DNA of 64,000 nucleotides, from assembly GCF_001921865.1 (NCBI RefSeq), contig NZ_MSCT01000020.1, positions 124,001-188,000 of the forward strand. The letters run 5' to 3'. This DNA is from Pseudomonas chlororaphis (GTDB taxonomy: Bacteria; Pseudomonadota; Gammaproteobacteria; Pseudomonadales; Pseudomonadaceae). The notes under the pieces are model-generated. The model was given only the letters and a program-made list of their open reading frames with translations. It was not told the DNA's origin and searched no databases. The first letter of the stretch is position 1. Every line of letters begins with the position of its first letter. Below, piece by piece: positions 27,147 to 35,660 of this stretch. The translations under genes were made by a program, and so were the position numbers.

Positions 27147-27488
27147 TCAGTGCGGCGCTTCGGCCGCATGGTTGAGCGAGTATTTCGGAATTTCGACGGT
27201 GAGGTCTTCCTCGCCGACGATCGCCTGGCAGGACAGGCGCGATTGCGCCTCCAGGCCCCAGGCCTTGTCCAGCAGGTCTTCTTCCAGTTCATCAGCCTCA
27301 TTCAGCGAGTCGAAACCCTCACGAATGATGCAGTGACAGGTGGTGCAAGCGCAGACGCCGCCGCAGGCGCTCTCGATCTCGATGTGGTTGTCATGCGCCA
27401 CCTCGAGGACCGAAGTGCCCGGCTCAACTTCCACGACCAATCCATCCGGACAAAACACGGCATGTGGCAGAAAAATGATCTGCGGCAT
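27147..27488 (-). CDS. fdx: [2Fe-2S] ferredoxin of the ISC system
   Basis: 113 residues. Supplies electrons for cluster assembly on IscU. Adrenodoxin-type 2Fe-2S ligands lie in ACGGVCACTTCHCII (three Cys near 42-51) with the fourth Cys in LSCQAIVGEEDL. The MPQIIFLPHAVFCPDG start matches the family. Between hscA and iscX. Confidence 0.97.
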   Translation of the reverse strand: MPQIIFLPHAVFCPDGLVVEVEPGTSVLEVAHDNHIEIESACGGVCACTTCHCIIREGFDSLNEADELEEDLLDKAWGLEAQSRLSCQAIVGEEDLTVEIPKYSLNHAAEAPH

Positions 27489-27491
27489 CAG

Positions 27492-29354
27492 TTATTCCTC
27501 GATTTCATTCAGATTGCGCCCCGCCAGAGCGGCTTTCACCGTCGAGTCCAGACGGCGTGCAGCAAAGGCATCGGTTACTTGCGACAGACGCTTGGTCTGC
27601 TGCTCGATGGCATAACCATCGGTGCCGCGCATCAATTCACTCAATTCCTGCATCTGCAGCTCGATGACCATGCGTTCCTCGGCATCCAGCAGACGCTCGC
27701 CGTCCGCTTCCAGAGCGCCCTGCACCGCCTCGATCAGGCGCTGGGCATCGACCTGCTGCTCGCGCAGCACGCGGGCAACCTTGTCATCGCCAGCGTATTG
27801 GAAGGAGTCCTTTAGCATCCTGGCGATTTCACCGTCGGTCAGCCCATAGGACGGCTTGACCTGGATACTGGCTTCGACGCCCGAACCCAGCTCGCGAGCG
27901 GCCACATTCAGCAGGCCATCGGCGTCAACCTGGAAGGTCACGCGAATCTTCGCCGCACCGGCGACCATCGCTGGAATGCCGCGCAACTCGAAACGCGCCA
28001 GGGAGCGGCAATCGCTGATCAGCTCACGCTCACCTTGCAGTACGTGAATCATCATGGCCGACTGGCCATCTTTATAAGTGGTGAAGTCCTGGGCGCGAGC
28101 CACCGGGATCGTGGTGTTCCGCGGGATCACCTTCTCCATCAGCCCGCCCATGGTTTCCAGGCCCAGGGACAACGGAATCACATCGAGCAGCAGCAGTTCG
28201 CCACCCTCACGCTTGTTACCTGCCAGGGTATCGGCCTGGATCGCGGCACCAATGGCCACCACCTGATCCGGATCGATTTCGGTCAGCGGCTGGCGCCCGA
28301 ACATCTCGGCGACCGCCTCGCGCACTCGCGGAACACGGGTCGAGCCGCCAACCATGACCACGGCCTGAACATCTTCCAGCTCGACATTGGAGTCACGTAC
28401 GGCGCGACGGCAAGCCTTGAGACTGCGCGCGACCATCGGCTCGATCAGCGCATCGAAGGCCTCGCGGGTCAGCGGAGCCGACCAGGCGCCGTAGGCGACC
28501 TCGACCGATGCAGCATTGGTGAGAGCTTCCTTGGCGGCACAGGCGGTTTGCAGCAGATTGCGCTGGGCGCCCGGATCAAGATCGGCGGACAGGCCGGCGC
28601 TCTCAATAATCCAGCCAGCGATCGCATGGTCGAAATCGTCGCCGCCCAGGGCACTGTCGCCCCCCGTGGCCAGCACCTCGAAGACGCCGCCGGTCAGGCG
28701 CAAGATGGAAATGTCGAAGGTCCCGCCGCCCAGGTCGTAAATGGCCACCACGCCTTCGGCGTGCTGATCCAGACCATAGGCCACGGCCGCCGCGGTCGGC
28801 TCGTTGAGCAAGCGCAACACGTTGAGGCCGGCCAGCTTGGCCGCATCCTTGGTTGCTTGGCGCTGGGCATCGTCGAAATAGGCCGGAACGGTGATCACCG
28901 CCCCCACCAACTCGCCGCCCAGGGTCGACTCGGCGCGCTGGCGCAGTACCTTGAGGATATCGGCCGAGACTTCCACCGGGCTTTTTGGCCCCTGGACAGT
29001 ATCGATGAACGGCATATGCGACTCACCGCCGACAAAGCGGTACGGCAGTTGCTCGCCCAGTTGCTTGACGTCGGACAGACCGCGCCCCATCAGGCGCTTG
29101 ACCGACAGCACGGTATTCAGCGGATCGCCGGACGCCGCCCGCCTGGCGGATTCGCCCACCTCGACATGATCGGCGTGATAACGCACGGCAGACGGCAGGA
29201 TGACTTGCCCGTCAGCATCGGCCAGCGGTTCGGAAAGGCCGCTGCGCAGGGCGGCGACCAGAGAATTGGTAGTACCCAAGTCGATCCCCACAGCCAGGCG
29301 ACGCTGGTGCGGTTGAGGACTTTGGCCGGGTTCGGCGATCTGCAGTAGGGCCAT
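27492..29354 (-). CDS. hscA: Hsp70-class chaperone HscA
   Basis: 620 residues. Specialised Hsp70 that recognises the LPPVK motif of IscU and drives cluster transfer. The ATPase domain shows VGIDLGTTNSLVA, IYDLGGGTFDISIL and MVGGSTRVPRVREAV. The substrate-binding domain follows from about residue 390. Immediately downstream of hscB and 3 nt before fdx. Confidence 0.98.
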   Translation of the reverse strand: MALLQIAEPGQSPQPHQRRLAVGIDLGTTNSLVAALRSGLSEPLADADGQVILPSAVRYHADHVEVGESARRAASGDPLNTVLSVKRLMGRGLSDVKQLGEQLPYRFVGGESHMPFIDTVQGPKSPVEVSADILKVLRQRAESTLGGELVGAVITVPAYFDDAQRQATKDAAKLAGLNVLRLLNEPTAAAVAYGLDQHAEGVVAIYDLGGGTFDISILRLTGGVFEVLATGGDSALGGDDFDHAIAGWIIESAGLSADLDPGAQRNLLQTACAAKEALTNAASVEVAYGAWSAPLTREAFDALIEPMVARSLKACRRAVRDSNVELEDVQAVVMVGGSTRVPRVREAVAEMFGRQPLTEIDPDQVVAIGAAIQADTLAGNKREGGELLLLDVIPLSLGLETMGGLMEKVIPRNTTIPVARAQDFTTYKDGQSAMMIHVLQGERELISDCRSLARFELRGIPAMVAGAAKIRVTFQVDADGLLNVAARELGSGVEASIQVKPSYGLTDGEIARMLKDSFQYAGDDKVARVLREQQVDAQRLIEAVQGALEADGERLLDAEERMVIELQMQELSELMRGTDGYAIEQQTKRLSQVTDAFAARRLDSTVKAALAGRNLNEIEE

Positions 29355-29405
29355 GCTTATCTGGACTTATCTGTATATCAGGCGTGCGACCGGAGCGGCA
29401 CTGGG

Positions 29406-29927
29406 TTAATCGTCGAGGCGCTCTTCTAACTGGCGCACTTCGTAGGTGAGCTTGTCGAGGAACTGCATGCGCCGCATCAGGCGCTCGGCCTGCTCACGTT
29501 GCACGGCATCATTCCAGCAAGCTGCGAAGCTTTCGTTCAATTCATCCTGAGCCACTTTCAAGCGACGCTTGAAGCCTGCGATACCCGCCAGATCCGCCTC
29601 ATCCTGCAAGTCCTCGAGTTCTTCGCGCCACTGCATCTGCTGCAGAAGAAACTCCGGATCATGCACCGTGACTTCCAGCGGCAACTCATGACCACCCATG
29701 GCGAGCAGGTATCGCGCACGCTTGGGCGGGTTCTTGAGCGTCTGGTAGGCCTCGTTGAGGCTGGCGGATTGTTCCAGCGCCAGGCGCTGCTCACGCTCGG
29801 AAGCGTCAGCGAAGCGGTCCGGATGAACGGCACGCGCCAACTCGCGGTAGCGCGCGGCCAACTGCTCGAGATCCAGGCGGAAACTCGGTTGCAGCTCAAA
29901 TAAAGCGAAATGACAAGGAGTACCCAC
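29406..29927 (-). CDS. hscB: J-domain co-chaperone HscB
   Basis: 173 residues. Delivers IscU to HscA. The N-terminal J domain includes the HPD tripeptide in ARAVHPDRFADAS. The C-terminal three-helix domain binds IscU. Start set at GTG 29927, giving GTPCHFALFELQPSF, which matches the family length; a longer in-frame start at 29966 would run into the iscA end. GAGG lies upstream at good spacing. Confidence 0.95.
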   Translation of the reverse strand: MGTPCHFALFELQPSFRLDLEQLAARYRELARAVHPDRFADASEREQRLALEQSASLNEAYQTLKNPPKRARYLLAMGGHELPLEVTVHDPEFLLQQMQWREELEDLQDEADLAGIAGFKRRLKVAQDELNESFAACWNDAVQREQAERLMRRMQFLDKLTYEVRQLEERLDD

Positions 29928-29935
29928 GAGCAGCC

Positions 29936-30259
29936 TCAGATGTTGAAGCTTTCGCCGCAGCCACATTCACCGCGCACGTTGGGGTTGTTGAACTTGAAGC
30001 CTTCGTTCAACCCTTCCTTGACGAAGTCCAGTTCGGTGCCATCCAGGTAGGTCAGGCTTTTCGGATCGATGATCACTTTCTCGCCGTGACTCTCGAACAC
30101 CTGATCGTCCTCACCGATCTCGTCGACGAACTCCAGGACATAGGCAAGACCGGAACAGCCCGTGGTGCGAACACCCAGACGAATCCCATCACCTTTGCCG
30201 CGCCCGTTGAGGGAACGTCGCACGTGTTGAGCAGCCGCTTCTGTCATGCTGATAGCCAT
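29936..30259 (-). CDS. iscA: A-type Fe-S carrier IscA
   Basis: 107 residues. Carries Fe-S clusters or iron to target proteins. The three conserved cysteines are visible, one in TTGCSGLAY (about 35) and two in GECGCGESF (about 99 and 101). MAISMTEAAAQHVRRSL is the typical start. Between iscU and hscB. Confidence 0.98.
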   Translation of the reverse strand: MAISMTEAAAQHVRRSLNGRGKGDGIRLGVRTTGCSGLAYVLEFVDEIGEDDQVFESHGEKVIIDPKSLTYLDGTELDFVKEGLNEGFKFNNPNVRGECGCGESFNI

Positions 30260-30306
30260 CGTGACTCCTTACTTGTCGCTCAATCTGTGAAAGCTGATCT
30301 ACGAAA

Positions 30307-30693
30307 TCAGATCAGGCCTTTCTTCTGCTTGTAATCGCGAACGGCGGCCTTGATGGCGTCTTCGGCGAGTACCGAGCAGTGGATTTTCACTGGCGGCAGG
30401 GCCAGTTCTTCTGCCAACTGAGTGTTCTTGATGGTCTCTGCTTCATCCAGAGTCTTGCCTTTCATCCACTCGGTCGCCAGGGAGCTGGAGGCGATAGCCG
30501 AACCGCAACCGTAGGTCTTGAACTTGGCGTCTTCGATGATGCCCTGCTCGTTGACCTTGATCTGCAAGCGCATCACGTCGCCGCATGCCGGAGCACCGAC
30601 CATGCCGGTACCGACATCAGGGTCTTCCGCGTTCATCTTGCCGACGTTGCGCGGGTTCTCGTAGTGGTCGATGACCTTTTCGCTGTAAGCCAT
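30307..30693 (-). CDS. iscU: Fe-S cluster scaffold protein IscU
   Basis: 128 residues. Scaffold for de novo cluster assembly from IscS sulfur. Cluster ligands are Cys in GAPACGDVM, Cys in YGCGSAIAS and Cys in HCSVLAEDAI. The HscA recognition motif LPPVK precedes the last cysteine. The gene is separated from iscS by 102 bp containing a long inverted repeat. Confidence 0.98.
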   Translation of the reverse strand: MAYSEKVIDHYENPRNVGKMNAEDPDVGTGMVGAPACGDVMRLQIKVNEQGIIEDAKFKTYGCGSAIASSSLATEWMKGKTLDEAETIKNTQLAEELALPPVKIHCSVLAEDAIKAAVRDYKQKKGLI

Positions 30694-30731
30694 GATTCTT
30701 AATCCTCACTCATCAGGGCCGCTCTTGAGAC

Positions 30732-30771
30732 CCTGTAGTTACGCCTGCGTCAGTCGCCGCGTCGCTACAGG
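30732..30771 (-). other. Inverted repeat between iscS and iscU
   Basis: CCTGTAGCGACGC and GCGTAACTACAGG (minus strand) can pair over 13 positions with two mismatches around a 14-nt loop. There is no T-run, so it is not an obvious terminator; an mRNA-processing or regulatory structure in the isc transcript is possible. Confidence 0.5.
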
Positions 30772-30795
30772 AGCTGTATCTGGCGGCTTCTATAT

Positions 30796-32010
30796 TTAGT
30801 GTGCCGCCCACTCGATCTTCGAGATATCGACGCCATCCTTGAACATGTCCCACAGCGGCGACAGGGCGCGCAGCTTGGTCACGGCCTCGCAGACTTTCTG
30901 CGCGGCATAATCGATTTCTTCTTCGGTGGTGAAGCGACCAAAGGTGAAACGGATCGAGCTGTGTGCCAGTTCGTCGTTGCGGCCCAGGGCGCGCAGAACG
31001 TACGAAGGCTCCAGGGACGCCGAGGTACAGGCCGAGCCGGACGACACCGCCAAGTCCTTGAGCGCCATGATCAGCGACTCGCCTTCGACGTAGTTGAAGC
31101 TCAGGTTCAGGTTGTGCGGTACGCGGGCGGTCATGCTGCCGTTGATGTACAGCTCTTCCAGGTGCTCGACCTGCTTGTAGAAACGGTCGCTCAACGCTTT
31201 GATGCGGACGTTCTCGGCAGCCATGTCTTCCTTGGCCACGCGGAAAGCTTCGCCCATGCCGACGATCTGGTGGGTCGCCAGGGTACCGGAACGCATGCCG
31301 CGCTCGTGACCGCCGCCGTGCATGGTCGCCTCGAGGCGAACCCGCGGCTTGCGGCTGACGTACAGCGCGCCGATACCTTTAGGACCGTAGGTCTTGTGGG
31401 CGGAGAAGGACATCAGGTCGACCTTCAGCGCCTGCAGGTCGATCTCGACCTTGCCGGTGGACTGGGCCGCGTCGACGTGGAACAGAATGCCTTTGGAGCG
31501 GGTCAGCTCGCCGATCGCGGCGATGTCGTTGACCGTACCGATCTCGTTGTTCACGTGCATGATCGACACCAAGATGGTGTCGTCGCGCAGCGCGGCTTCA
31601 ACCATGGCCGGAGTGATCAGACCGTCTTCGCCCGGCTCGATGTAAGTCACTTCGAAGCCTTCACGCTCGAGTTGGCGCATGGTGTCCAGGACAGCCTTGT
31701 GCTCGATCTTCGAGGTGATCAGGTGCTTGCCCTTGGTGTGATAGAAATGCGCAACACCCTTGATTGCCAGGTTGTCGGACTCGGTGGCACCGGAGGTCCA
31801 GACGATTTCACGCGGGTCGGCGTTGACCAGGTCTGCCACTTGGCGACGAGCATTCTCCACCGACTCTTCGGCTTTCCAGCCAAACACGTGGGAGCGGGAC
31901 GCCGGGTTACCGAAGTTTCCGTCGACCAGCAGGCATTCACTCATCTTTTGCGCGACACGCGGATCAACCGGGGTGGTCGCTGAGTAATCAAGGTAAATCG
32001 GCAATTTCAT
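30796..32010 (-). CDS. iscS: Cysteine desulfurase IscS
   Basis: 404 residues. PLP enzyme that takes sulfur from cysteine for Fe-S clusters and thiolated tRNA. The PLP lysine is in SFSAHKTYGPKGIG and the persulfide-carrying cysteine is in SSGSACTSASLEPSYVL. MKLPIYLDYSATTPVDPRV is the family's start. Second gene of the isc operon, downstream of iscR. Confidence 0.98.
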   Translation of the reverse strand: MKLPIYLDYSATTPVDPRVAQKMSECLLVDGNFGNPASRSHVFGWKAEESVENARRQVADLVNADPREIVWTSGATESDNLAIKGVAHFYHTKGKHLITSKIEHKAVLDTMRQLEREGFEVTYIEPGEDGLITPAMVEAALRDDTILVSIMHVNNEIGTVNDIAAIGELTRSKGILFHVDAAQSTGKVEIDLQALKVDLMSFSAHKTYGPKGIGALYVSRKPRVRLEATMHGGGHERGMRSGTLATHQIVGMGEAFRVAKEDMAAENVRIKALSDRFYKQVEHLEELYINGSMTARVPHNLNLSFNYVEGESLIMALKDLAVSSGSACTSASLEPSYVLRALGRNDELAHSSIRFTFGRFTTEEEIDYAAQKVCEAVTKLRALSPLWDMFKDGVDISKIEWAAH

Positions 32011-32060
32011 GGACTCTCTCCTAAATCAGGCTGGCTGGCGTGCCGCTAGCTCTTTGGCTG

Positions 32061-32552
32061 TCATTCGACGGCGGACGCTTCAATCTTGTCCAGGTGCTGC
32101 GCCTTGCCATTACAGCGGCGCTGATCCTGACGCTGGGCTACTTCTTGCACCTCACGGCGAGTCACAAGATCAGCCAAGCTGATACCGCTCAGAAATTCGT
32201 GAATCTGCAGGCTCAGGTCGCACCACAAGTGGTGAGTCAGGCAGGTATCGCCGGAATGGCAATCGCCCTGGCCCTGGCATTTGGTTGCATCGACCGACTC
32301 GTTCACCGCATCGATCACCTGGGCCACCTGAATGCCTTGCATGTCGCGCGATAGCTGGTAGCCACCGCCCGGACCACGCACGCTGGACACCAGATTACTG
32401 CGGCGCAGCTTGGCGAAGAGCTGTTCGAGATAGGACAGGGAGATGCCTTGGCGCTCAGAGATATCGGCCAGGGACACCGGCCCATGTTGCGCGTGCAACG
32501 CCAGGTCAAGCATGGCAGTTACCGCGTATCGGCCTTTTGTAGTCAGTCGCAT
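32061..32552 (-). CDS. iscR: Fe-S sensing repressor IscR
   Basis: 163 residues. Rrf2-family regulator that binds a [2Fe-2S] cluster and represses the isc operon when clusters are sufficient. The N-terminal winged helix is MRLTTKGRYAVTAMLDLALH followed by ISLSYLEQLFAKLRR. The three cluster cysteines lie in KCQGQGDCHSGDTC (about 92-104). The ATG at 32552 is used; the only longer option is a TTG two codons upstream. Two IscR boxes lie just upstream. Confidence 0.97.
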   Translation of the reverse strand: MRLTTKGRYAVTAMLDLALHAQHGPVSLADISERQGISLSYLEQLFAKLRRSNLVSSVRGPGGGYQLSRDMQGIQVAQVIDAVNESVDATKCQGQGDCHSGDTCLTHHLWCDLSLQIHEFLSGISLADLVTRREVQEVAQRQDQRRCNGKAQHLDKIEASAVE

Positions 32553-32587
32553 GGACAAGTACCACGGAGTGTTTCGGGATGGGAGCG

Positions 32588-32616
32588 AGTATGCAATTCC
32601 CGAGTAATTAAGTCAA
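32588..32616 (-). promoter_or_regulatory. iscR promoter
   Basis: Minus strand TTGACT (32611-32616), 17-nt spacer and CATACT (32588-32593). The -35 lies inside the proximal IscR box, which fits repression by holo-IscR. Confidence 0.75.
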
Positions 32617-32645
32617 CTATAAGACCTAGTACCTTAGTCGGGTTT
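32596..32645 (-). promoter_or_regulatory. Two tandem IscR type-1 boxes
   Basis: Proximal box (32596-32620), minus strand ATAGTTGACT-TAATT-ACTCGGGAAT. Distal box (32619-32645), AAACCCGACT-AAGGT-ACTAGGTCTTAT. Both share GACT-N5-ACT with flanking purine/pyrimidine symmetry expected of the type-1 IscR site, and they abut each other. Confidence 0.75.
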
Positions 32646-32735
32646 ACCCGCAAAATTGCGCGCGAATGATAGCAAAGTCTGCGGCGCAATGGCACATATT
32701 GGATTCGGCGGGATGAGCGGCGCCCTTTCGGACGC

Positions 32736-32797
32736 TATCGCGAGCAAGCTCGCTCCTACAGATGAGTGCAAAACCCTGCAGGAGCGAGCTTGCGATC
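32736..32797. repeat. REP pair between cysE and iscR
   Basis: TATCGCGAGCAAGCTCGCTC and the inverted GCAGGAGCGAGCTTGCGATC, about 20 bp apart; a close, well-preserved doublet. Confidence 0.9.
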
Positions 32798-32819
32798 CGC
32801 CATCAAAGGATCCGGAATT

Positions 32820-33596
32820 TCAGCCGACCTGGCTGTCACCCTTGTCCTTGACCCCGGCGAAATCCTCGTCGCGCAAGACCGGCAACTCCTTGGCGCAGTA
32901 GTTGCTGCCCAGATCCTTCAAGGCTCCGCACATGCCTTCCAGGCGCCCGTCGACAGCTTGCAGGTGATCAAGCAACTGGCCAATGGCCCGCGCCACCGGG
33001 TCCGGCATGTCCTCGCTGACGCCATAGGCGTCGAAACCGAGCTTTTCCGCCATGGCCTTGCGCTTGGCCTCCTGCTCGTCATCGGACTTGACGATGATGC
33101 GCCCGGGAATCCCGACCACGGTGGCCCCTGCCGGCACCGCCTTGGTCACCACGGCATTGGAGCCGACCTTGGCCCCCGCCCCGACAGTGAACGGGCCCAG
33201 CACCTTGGCGCCCGCCCCCACCACTACACCATCTTCCAGGGTCGGGTGACGCTTGCCCTTGTTCCAACTGGTGCCGCCCAGGGTCACGCCCTGATAAAGC
33301 GTAACGTCGTCGCCAATCTCGGCGGTTTCGCCAATGACGATCCCCATGCCATGGTCAATGAAGAAGCGACGACCGACCTTGGCCCCTGGGTGAATTTCGA
33401 TCCCGGTCAGCCAGCGCCCGAAGTTCGACACCAGGCGCGCCAGCCATTTCCAGCCCATGCCCCACAGCGCGCCGGACAGGCGATGAATCCAGATCGCGTG
33501 CATGCCCGGGTAGCAGGTCAGGACCTCGAAGGCGTTGCGCGCCGCCGGGTCACGATGGAAAACACTCTGGATATCTTCACGCAAACGCTCAAACAT
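32820..33596 (-). CDS. cysE: Serine O-acetyltransferase
   Basis: 258 residues. Makes O-acetylserine for cysteine synthesis, a natural neighbour for the sulfur-using isc genes. N-terminal helical domain (MFERLREDIQSVFHRDPAA), then a left-handed beta-helix of hexapeptide repeats (IEIHPGAKVGRRFFIDHGMGIVIGETAEIGDDV) with GTSWNKGKRHPTLEDG. It continues into a long Lys/Glu-rich C-terminal tail beyond the hexapeptides. The ATG at 33596 overlaps the trmJ stop region by 8 bp. Confidence 0.96.
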   Translation of the reverse strand: MFERLREDIQSVFHRDPAARNAFEVLTCYPGMHAIWIHRLSGALWGMGWKWLARLVSNFGRWLTGIEIHPGAKVGRRFFIDHGMGIVIGETAEIGDDVTLYQGVTLGGTSWNKGKRHPTLEDGVVVGAGAKVLGPFTVGAGAKVGSNAVVTKAVPAGATVVGIPGRIIVKSDDEQEAKRKAMAEKLGFDAYGVSEDMPDPVARAIGQLLDHLQAVDGRLEGMCGALKDLGSNYCAKELPVLRDEDFAGVKDKGDSQVG

Positions 33597-34368
33597 CGTC
33601 ATTCTTCCGCTTAAGGAGCTCGCCACGGGCCGCTTTCTGCGTTTCCGTGAGGATGCCTCGCAAAATATTCATTTCCGCCCGGCTCACCGAGCTGCGTCCG
33701 TACAACCGGCGCAGGCGCGCCATCAAGTGCCGCGGCTTTTCCGGATCGAGGAAGTCGATAGCCACCAGCGTCTGCTCCAGATGCTCGTAGAATCGCTCCA
33801 GCTCATCCATGGTCGCCAGCTCATCGCTGCGCGGCGACGCCACTTCATCTTTCTCGACCTTGTTCGGCTTGCCCTCGACCGACAGCCAGGACATACGCAC
33901 TTCATAAGCCAACACCTGCACCGCCGTCGCCAGGTTCAGCGAGCTGAACGCCGGATCCGAAGGGATATGCACGTGGAAATGACATCGCTGTAGCTCGTCG
34001 TTGGTCAAGCCGGAATCTTCACGACCAAAGACCAGGGCAATTTCGGCGCCCTGCCCGGCCTCCTCCACCACTTTGACCCCCGATTCGCGGGGGTCGAGCA
34101 ATGGCCAGGGAATACGCCGATCCCGGGCGCTGGTGCCAAACACCAGTGTGCAGCCGGCCAAGGCGTCTTCCAGGGTGGCAACGACCTGGGCGCGTTCAAG
34201 AATGTCGGTGGCACCCGACGCTCGCGCATCAGCCTCGGGAGACGGAAATACCCGCGGGTCAACCAGCACCAGCCGCGACAGGCCCATGTTCTTCATGGCA
34301 CGCGCAGCCCCGCCGATATTCCCGGGATGACTGGTATTGACCAGGACGACACGAATGTTCTGCAGCAA
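33589..34368 (-). CDS. trmJ: tRNA (cytidine/uridine-2'-O-)-methyltransferase TrmJ
   Basis: 259 residues with the chosen start. SPOUT-fold enzyme that methylates the 2'-O of position 32 in tRNAs. N-terminal SPOUT domain: NIRVVLVNTSHPGNIGGAARAMKNMG, LVFGREDSGLTNDEL and the knot region HIPSDPAFSSLNLATAVQVLAYE. The helical C-terminal extension ends with RAEMNILRGIL. The start codon is not obvious: TTG at 34368 yields the family N-terminus but lacks a clear Shine-Dalgarno, and a second in-frame TTG lies at 34434. Divergent from suhB. Confidence 0.93.
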   Translation of the reverse strand: MLQNIRVVLVNTSHPGNIGGAARAMKNMGLSRLVLVDPRVFPSPEADARASGATDILERAQVVATLEDALAGCTLVFGTSARDRRIPWPLLDPRESGVKVVEEAGQGAEIALVFGREDSGLTNDELQRCHFHVHIPSDPAFSSLNLATAVQVLAYEVRMSWLSVEGKPNKVEKDEVASPRSDELATMDELERFYEHLEQTLVAIDFLDPEKPRHLMARLRRLYGRSSVSRAEMNILRGILTETQKAARGELLKRKNDDV

Positions 34369-34434
34369 GGGAGGCGCTCTCGGACACTGGAAAGGGGAGC
34401 AAATCTTACAGAACAGCCAGCGCTCCCGCCTCAA

Positions 34435-34625
34435 AAATAACAGTGCAGAGCCTGCCTTCTATATGAAGTCAGCCCATTCAAGACAGACTGCCGCTCGTCA
34501 CAATGTGCGCACATTTATGGGGTCGAGCGATAGATCCAGGCCAGCGAAGCAAATGTCGACCTTCATCTGCAAAAGTTTTCTGCTAGAATGCTCGGCTTTC
34601 TTTAACAACCTTAGGTGACCTATCC
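34435..34625. promoter_or_regulatory. Divergent trmJ-suhB promoter region
   Basis: No gene. The sequence before suhB contains TAGAAT (about 34584-34589) preceded 16 nt upstream by TTCATC, a plausible but weak suhB promoter; TTAGGTGA at 34612-34619 is the suhB ribosome-binding site. Confidence 0.45.
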
Positions 34626-35441
34626 ATGCAGCCAATGCTGAATATCGCGCTGCGCGCCGCCCGCAGCGCCAGTGAACTGATTTTCCGCTCCATCGAGCGC
34701 CTGGATACCATCAAGGTTGACGAAAAAGACGCCAAAGACTACGTATCCGAAGTTGATCGCGCTGCCGAGCAGAAGATCATCGACGCGCTGCGCAAGGCCT
34801 ACCCGACTCACGGCATTCTTGGCGAAGAAACCGGCCTGCACGCTGGCAGCGGCGAAGGCGAAGACTACCTGTGGATCATCGACCCACTGGACGGCACCAC
34901 CAACTTCCTGCGCGGCATCCCGCATTTCGCGGTCAGCATTGCCTGCAAATACCGCGGTCGCCTGGAACACGCCGTGGTTCTGGACCCAGTGCGCCAGGAA
35001 GAATTCACCGCCAGCCGTGGCCGTGGCGCCCAGCTGAATGGTCGCCGCCTGCGCGTCAGCGGCCGCACCAGCCTGGACGGCGCCCTGTTGGGCACCGGTT
35101 TCCCGTTCCGTGACGACCAGATGGACAACCTCGACAACTACCTGGGCATGTTCCGTGCCCTGGTTGGCCAGACCGCCGGCATCCGTCGCGCCGGCGCCGC
35201 CAGCCTGGACCTGGCCTATGTGGCCGCCGGTCGTTTCGATGCGTTCTGGGAGTCGGGCCTGTCCGAGTGGGACATGGCAGCAGGCGCCCTGCTAATTCAA
35301 GAAGCCGGCGGCCTGGTGAGCGACTTCACCGGCGGTCACGACTTCCTGGAAAAAGGCCACGTGGTAGCCGGCAACACCAAATGCTTCAAGGCGGTCCTCA
35401 CCGCCATCCAGCCGCACCTGCCGGCTTCGCTGAAGCGCTAA
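34626..35441 (+). CDS. suhB: Inositol-1-monophosphatase family protein SuhB
   Basis: 271 residues. Mg-dependent phosphatase fold; in gammaproteobacteria SuhB also binds NusA and takes part in rRNA antitermination. Metal-site motifs are present: GEETG near 65, DPLDGTTNF near 84-92 and SEWDMAAGALLIQEAGG near 214-230. Monocistronic, with a strong terminator just downstream. Confidence 0.96.
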   Translation: MQPMLNIALRAARSASELIFRSIERLDTIKVDEKDAKDYVSEVDRAAEQKIIDALRKAYPTHGILGEETGLHAGSGEGEDYLWIIDPLDGTTNFLRGIPHFAVSIACKYRGRLEHAVVLDPVRQEEFTASRGRGAQLNGRRLRVSGRTSLDGALLGTGFPFRDDQMDNLDNYLGMFRALVGQTAGIRRAGAASLDLAYVAAGRFDAFWESGLSEWDMAAGALLIQEAGGLVSDFTGGHDFLEKGHVVAGNTKCFKAVLTAIQPHLPASLKR

Positions 35442-35452
35442 ACGCCAGCGAC

Positions 35453-35482
35453 AAAAAAAGCACCCCACGGGGTGCTTTTTTA
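35453..35482 (+). terminator. suhB terminator
   Basis: AAAAAAAGCACCCC-AC-GGGGTGCTTTTTT, perfect 8-bp stem with A7/T6 flanks. Confidence 0.95.
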
Positions 35483-35513
35483 TGCCTGCCGTATGCCAGC
35501 ACGTCACTTTGTC

Positions 35514-35597
35514 GCAGCGAAGCTTGCTCGCGATAGCTACCCCCAAGCGGCCTGAAACACCGCAGCGCCTGTATCGCGGGCAAACCTCCTCCCACGC
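35514..35597. repeat. Decayed REP pair between two terminators
   Basis: GCAGCGAAGCTTGCTCGCGATAG at the left and TATCGCGGGCAAACCTCCTCCC at the right are inverted and partly degenerate. Confidence 0.7.
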
Positions 35598-35610
35598 AGG
35601 AAAACCCGGA

Positions 35611-35644
35611 CCACAAAAAAGCACCCCGCAGGGTGCCTTTTTAT
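35611..35644 (-). terminator. Terminator of the glycine-zipper gene
   Basis: AAAAAGGCACCCT-GC-GGGGTGCTTTTTT on the minus strand, closing the gene at 35661. It closely resembles the suhB terminator 150 bp away. Confidence 0.85.
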
Positions 35645-35660
35645 AGCAATGCCGAGACGC

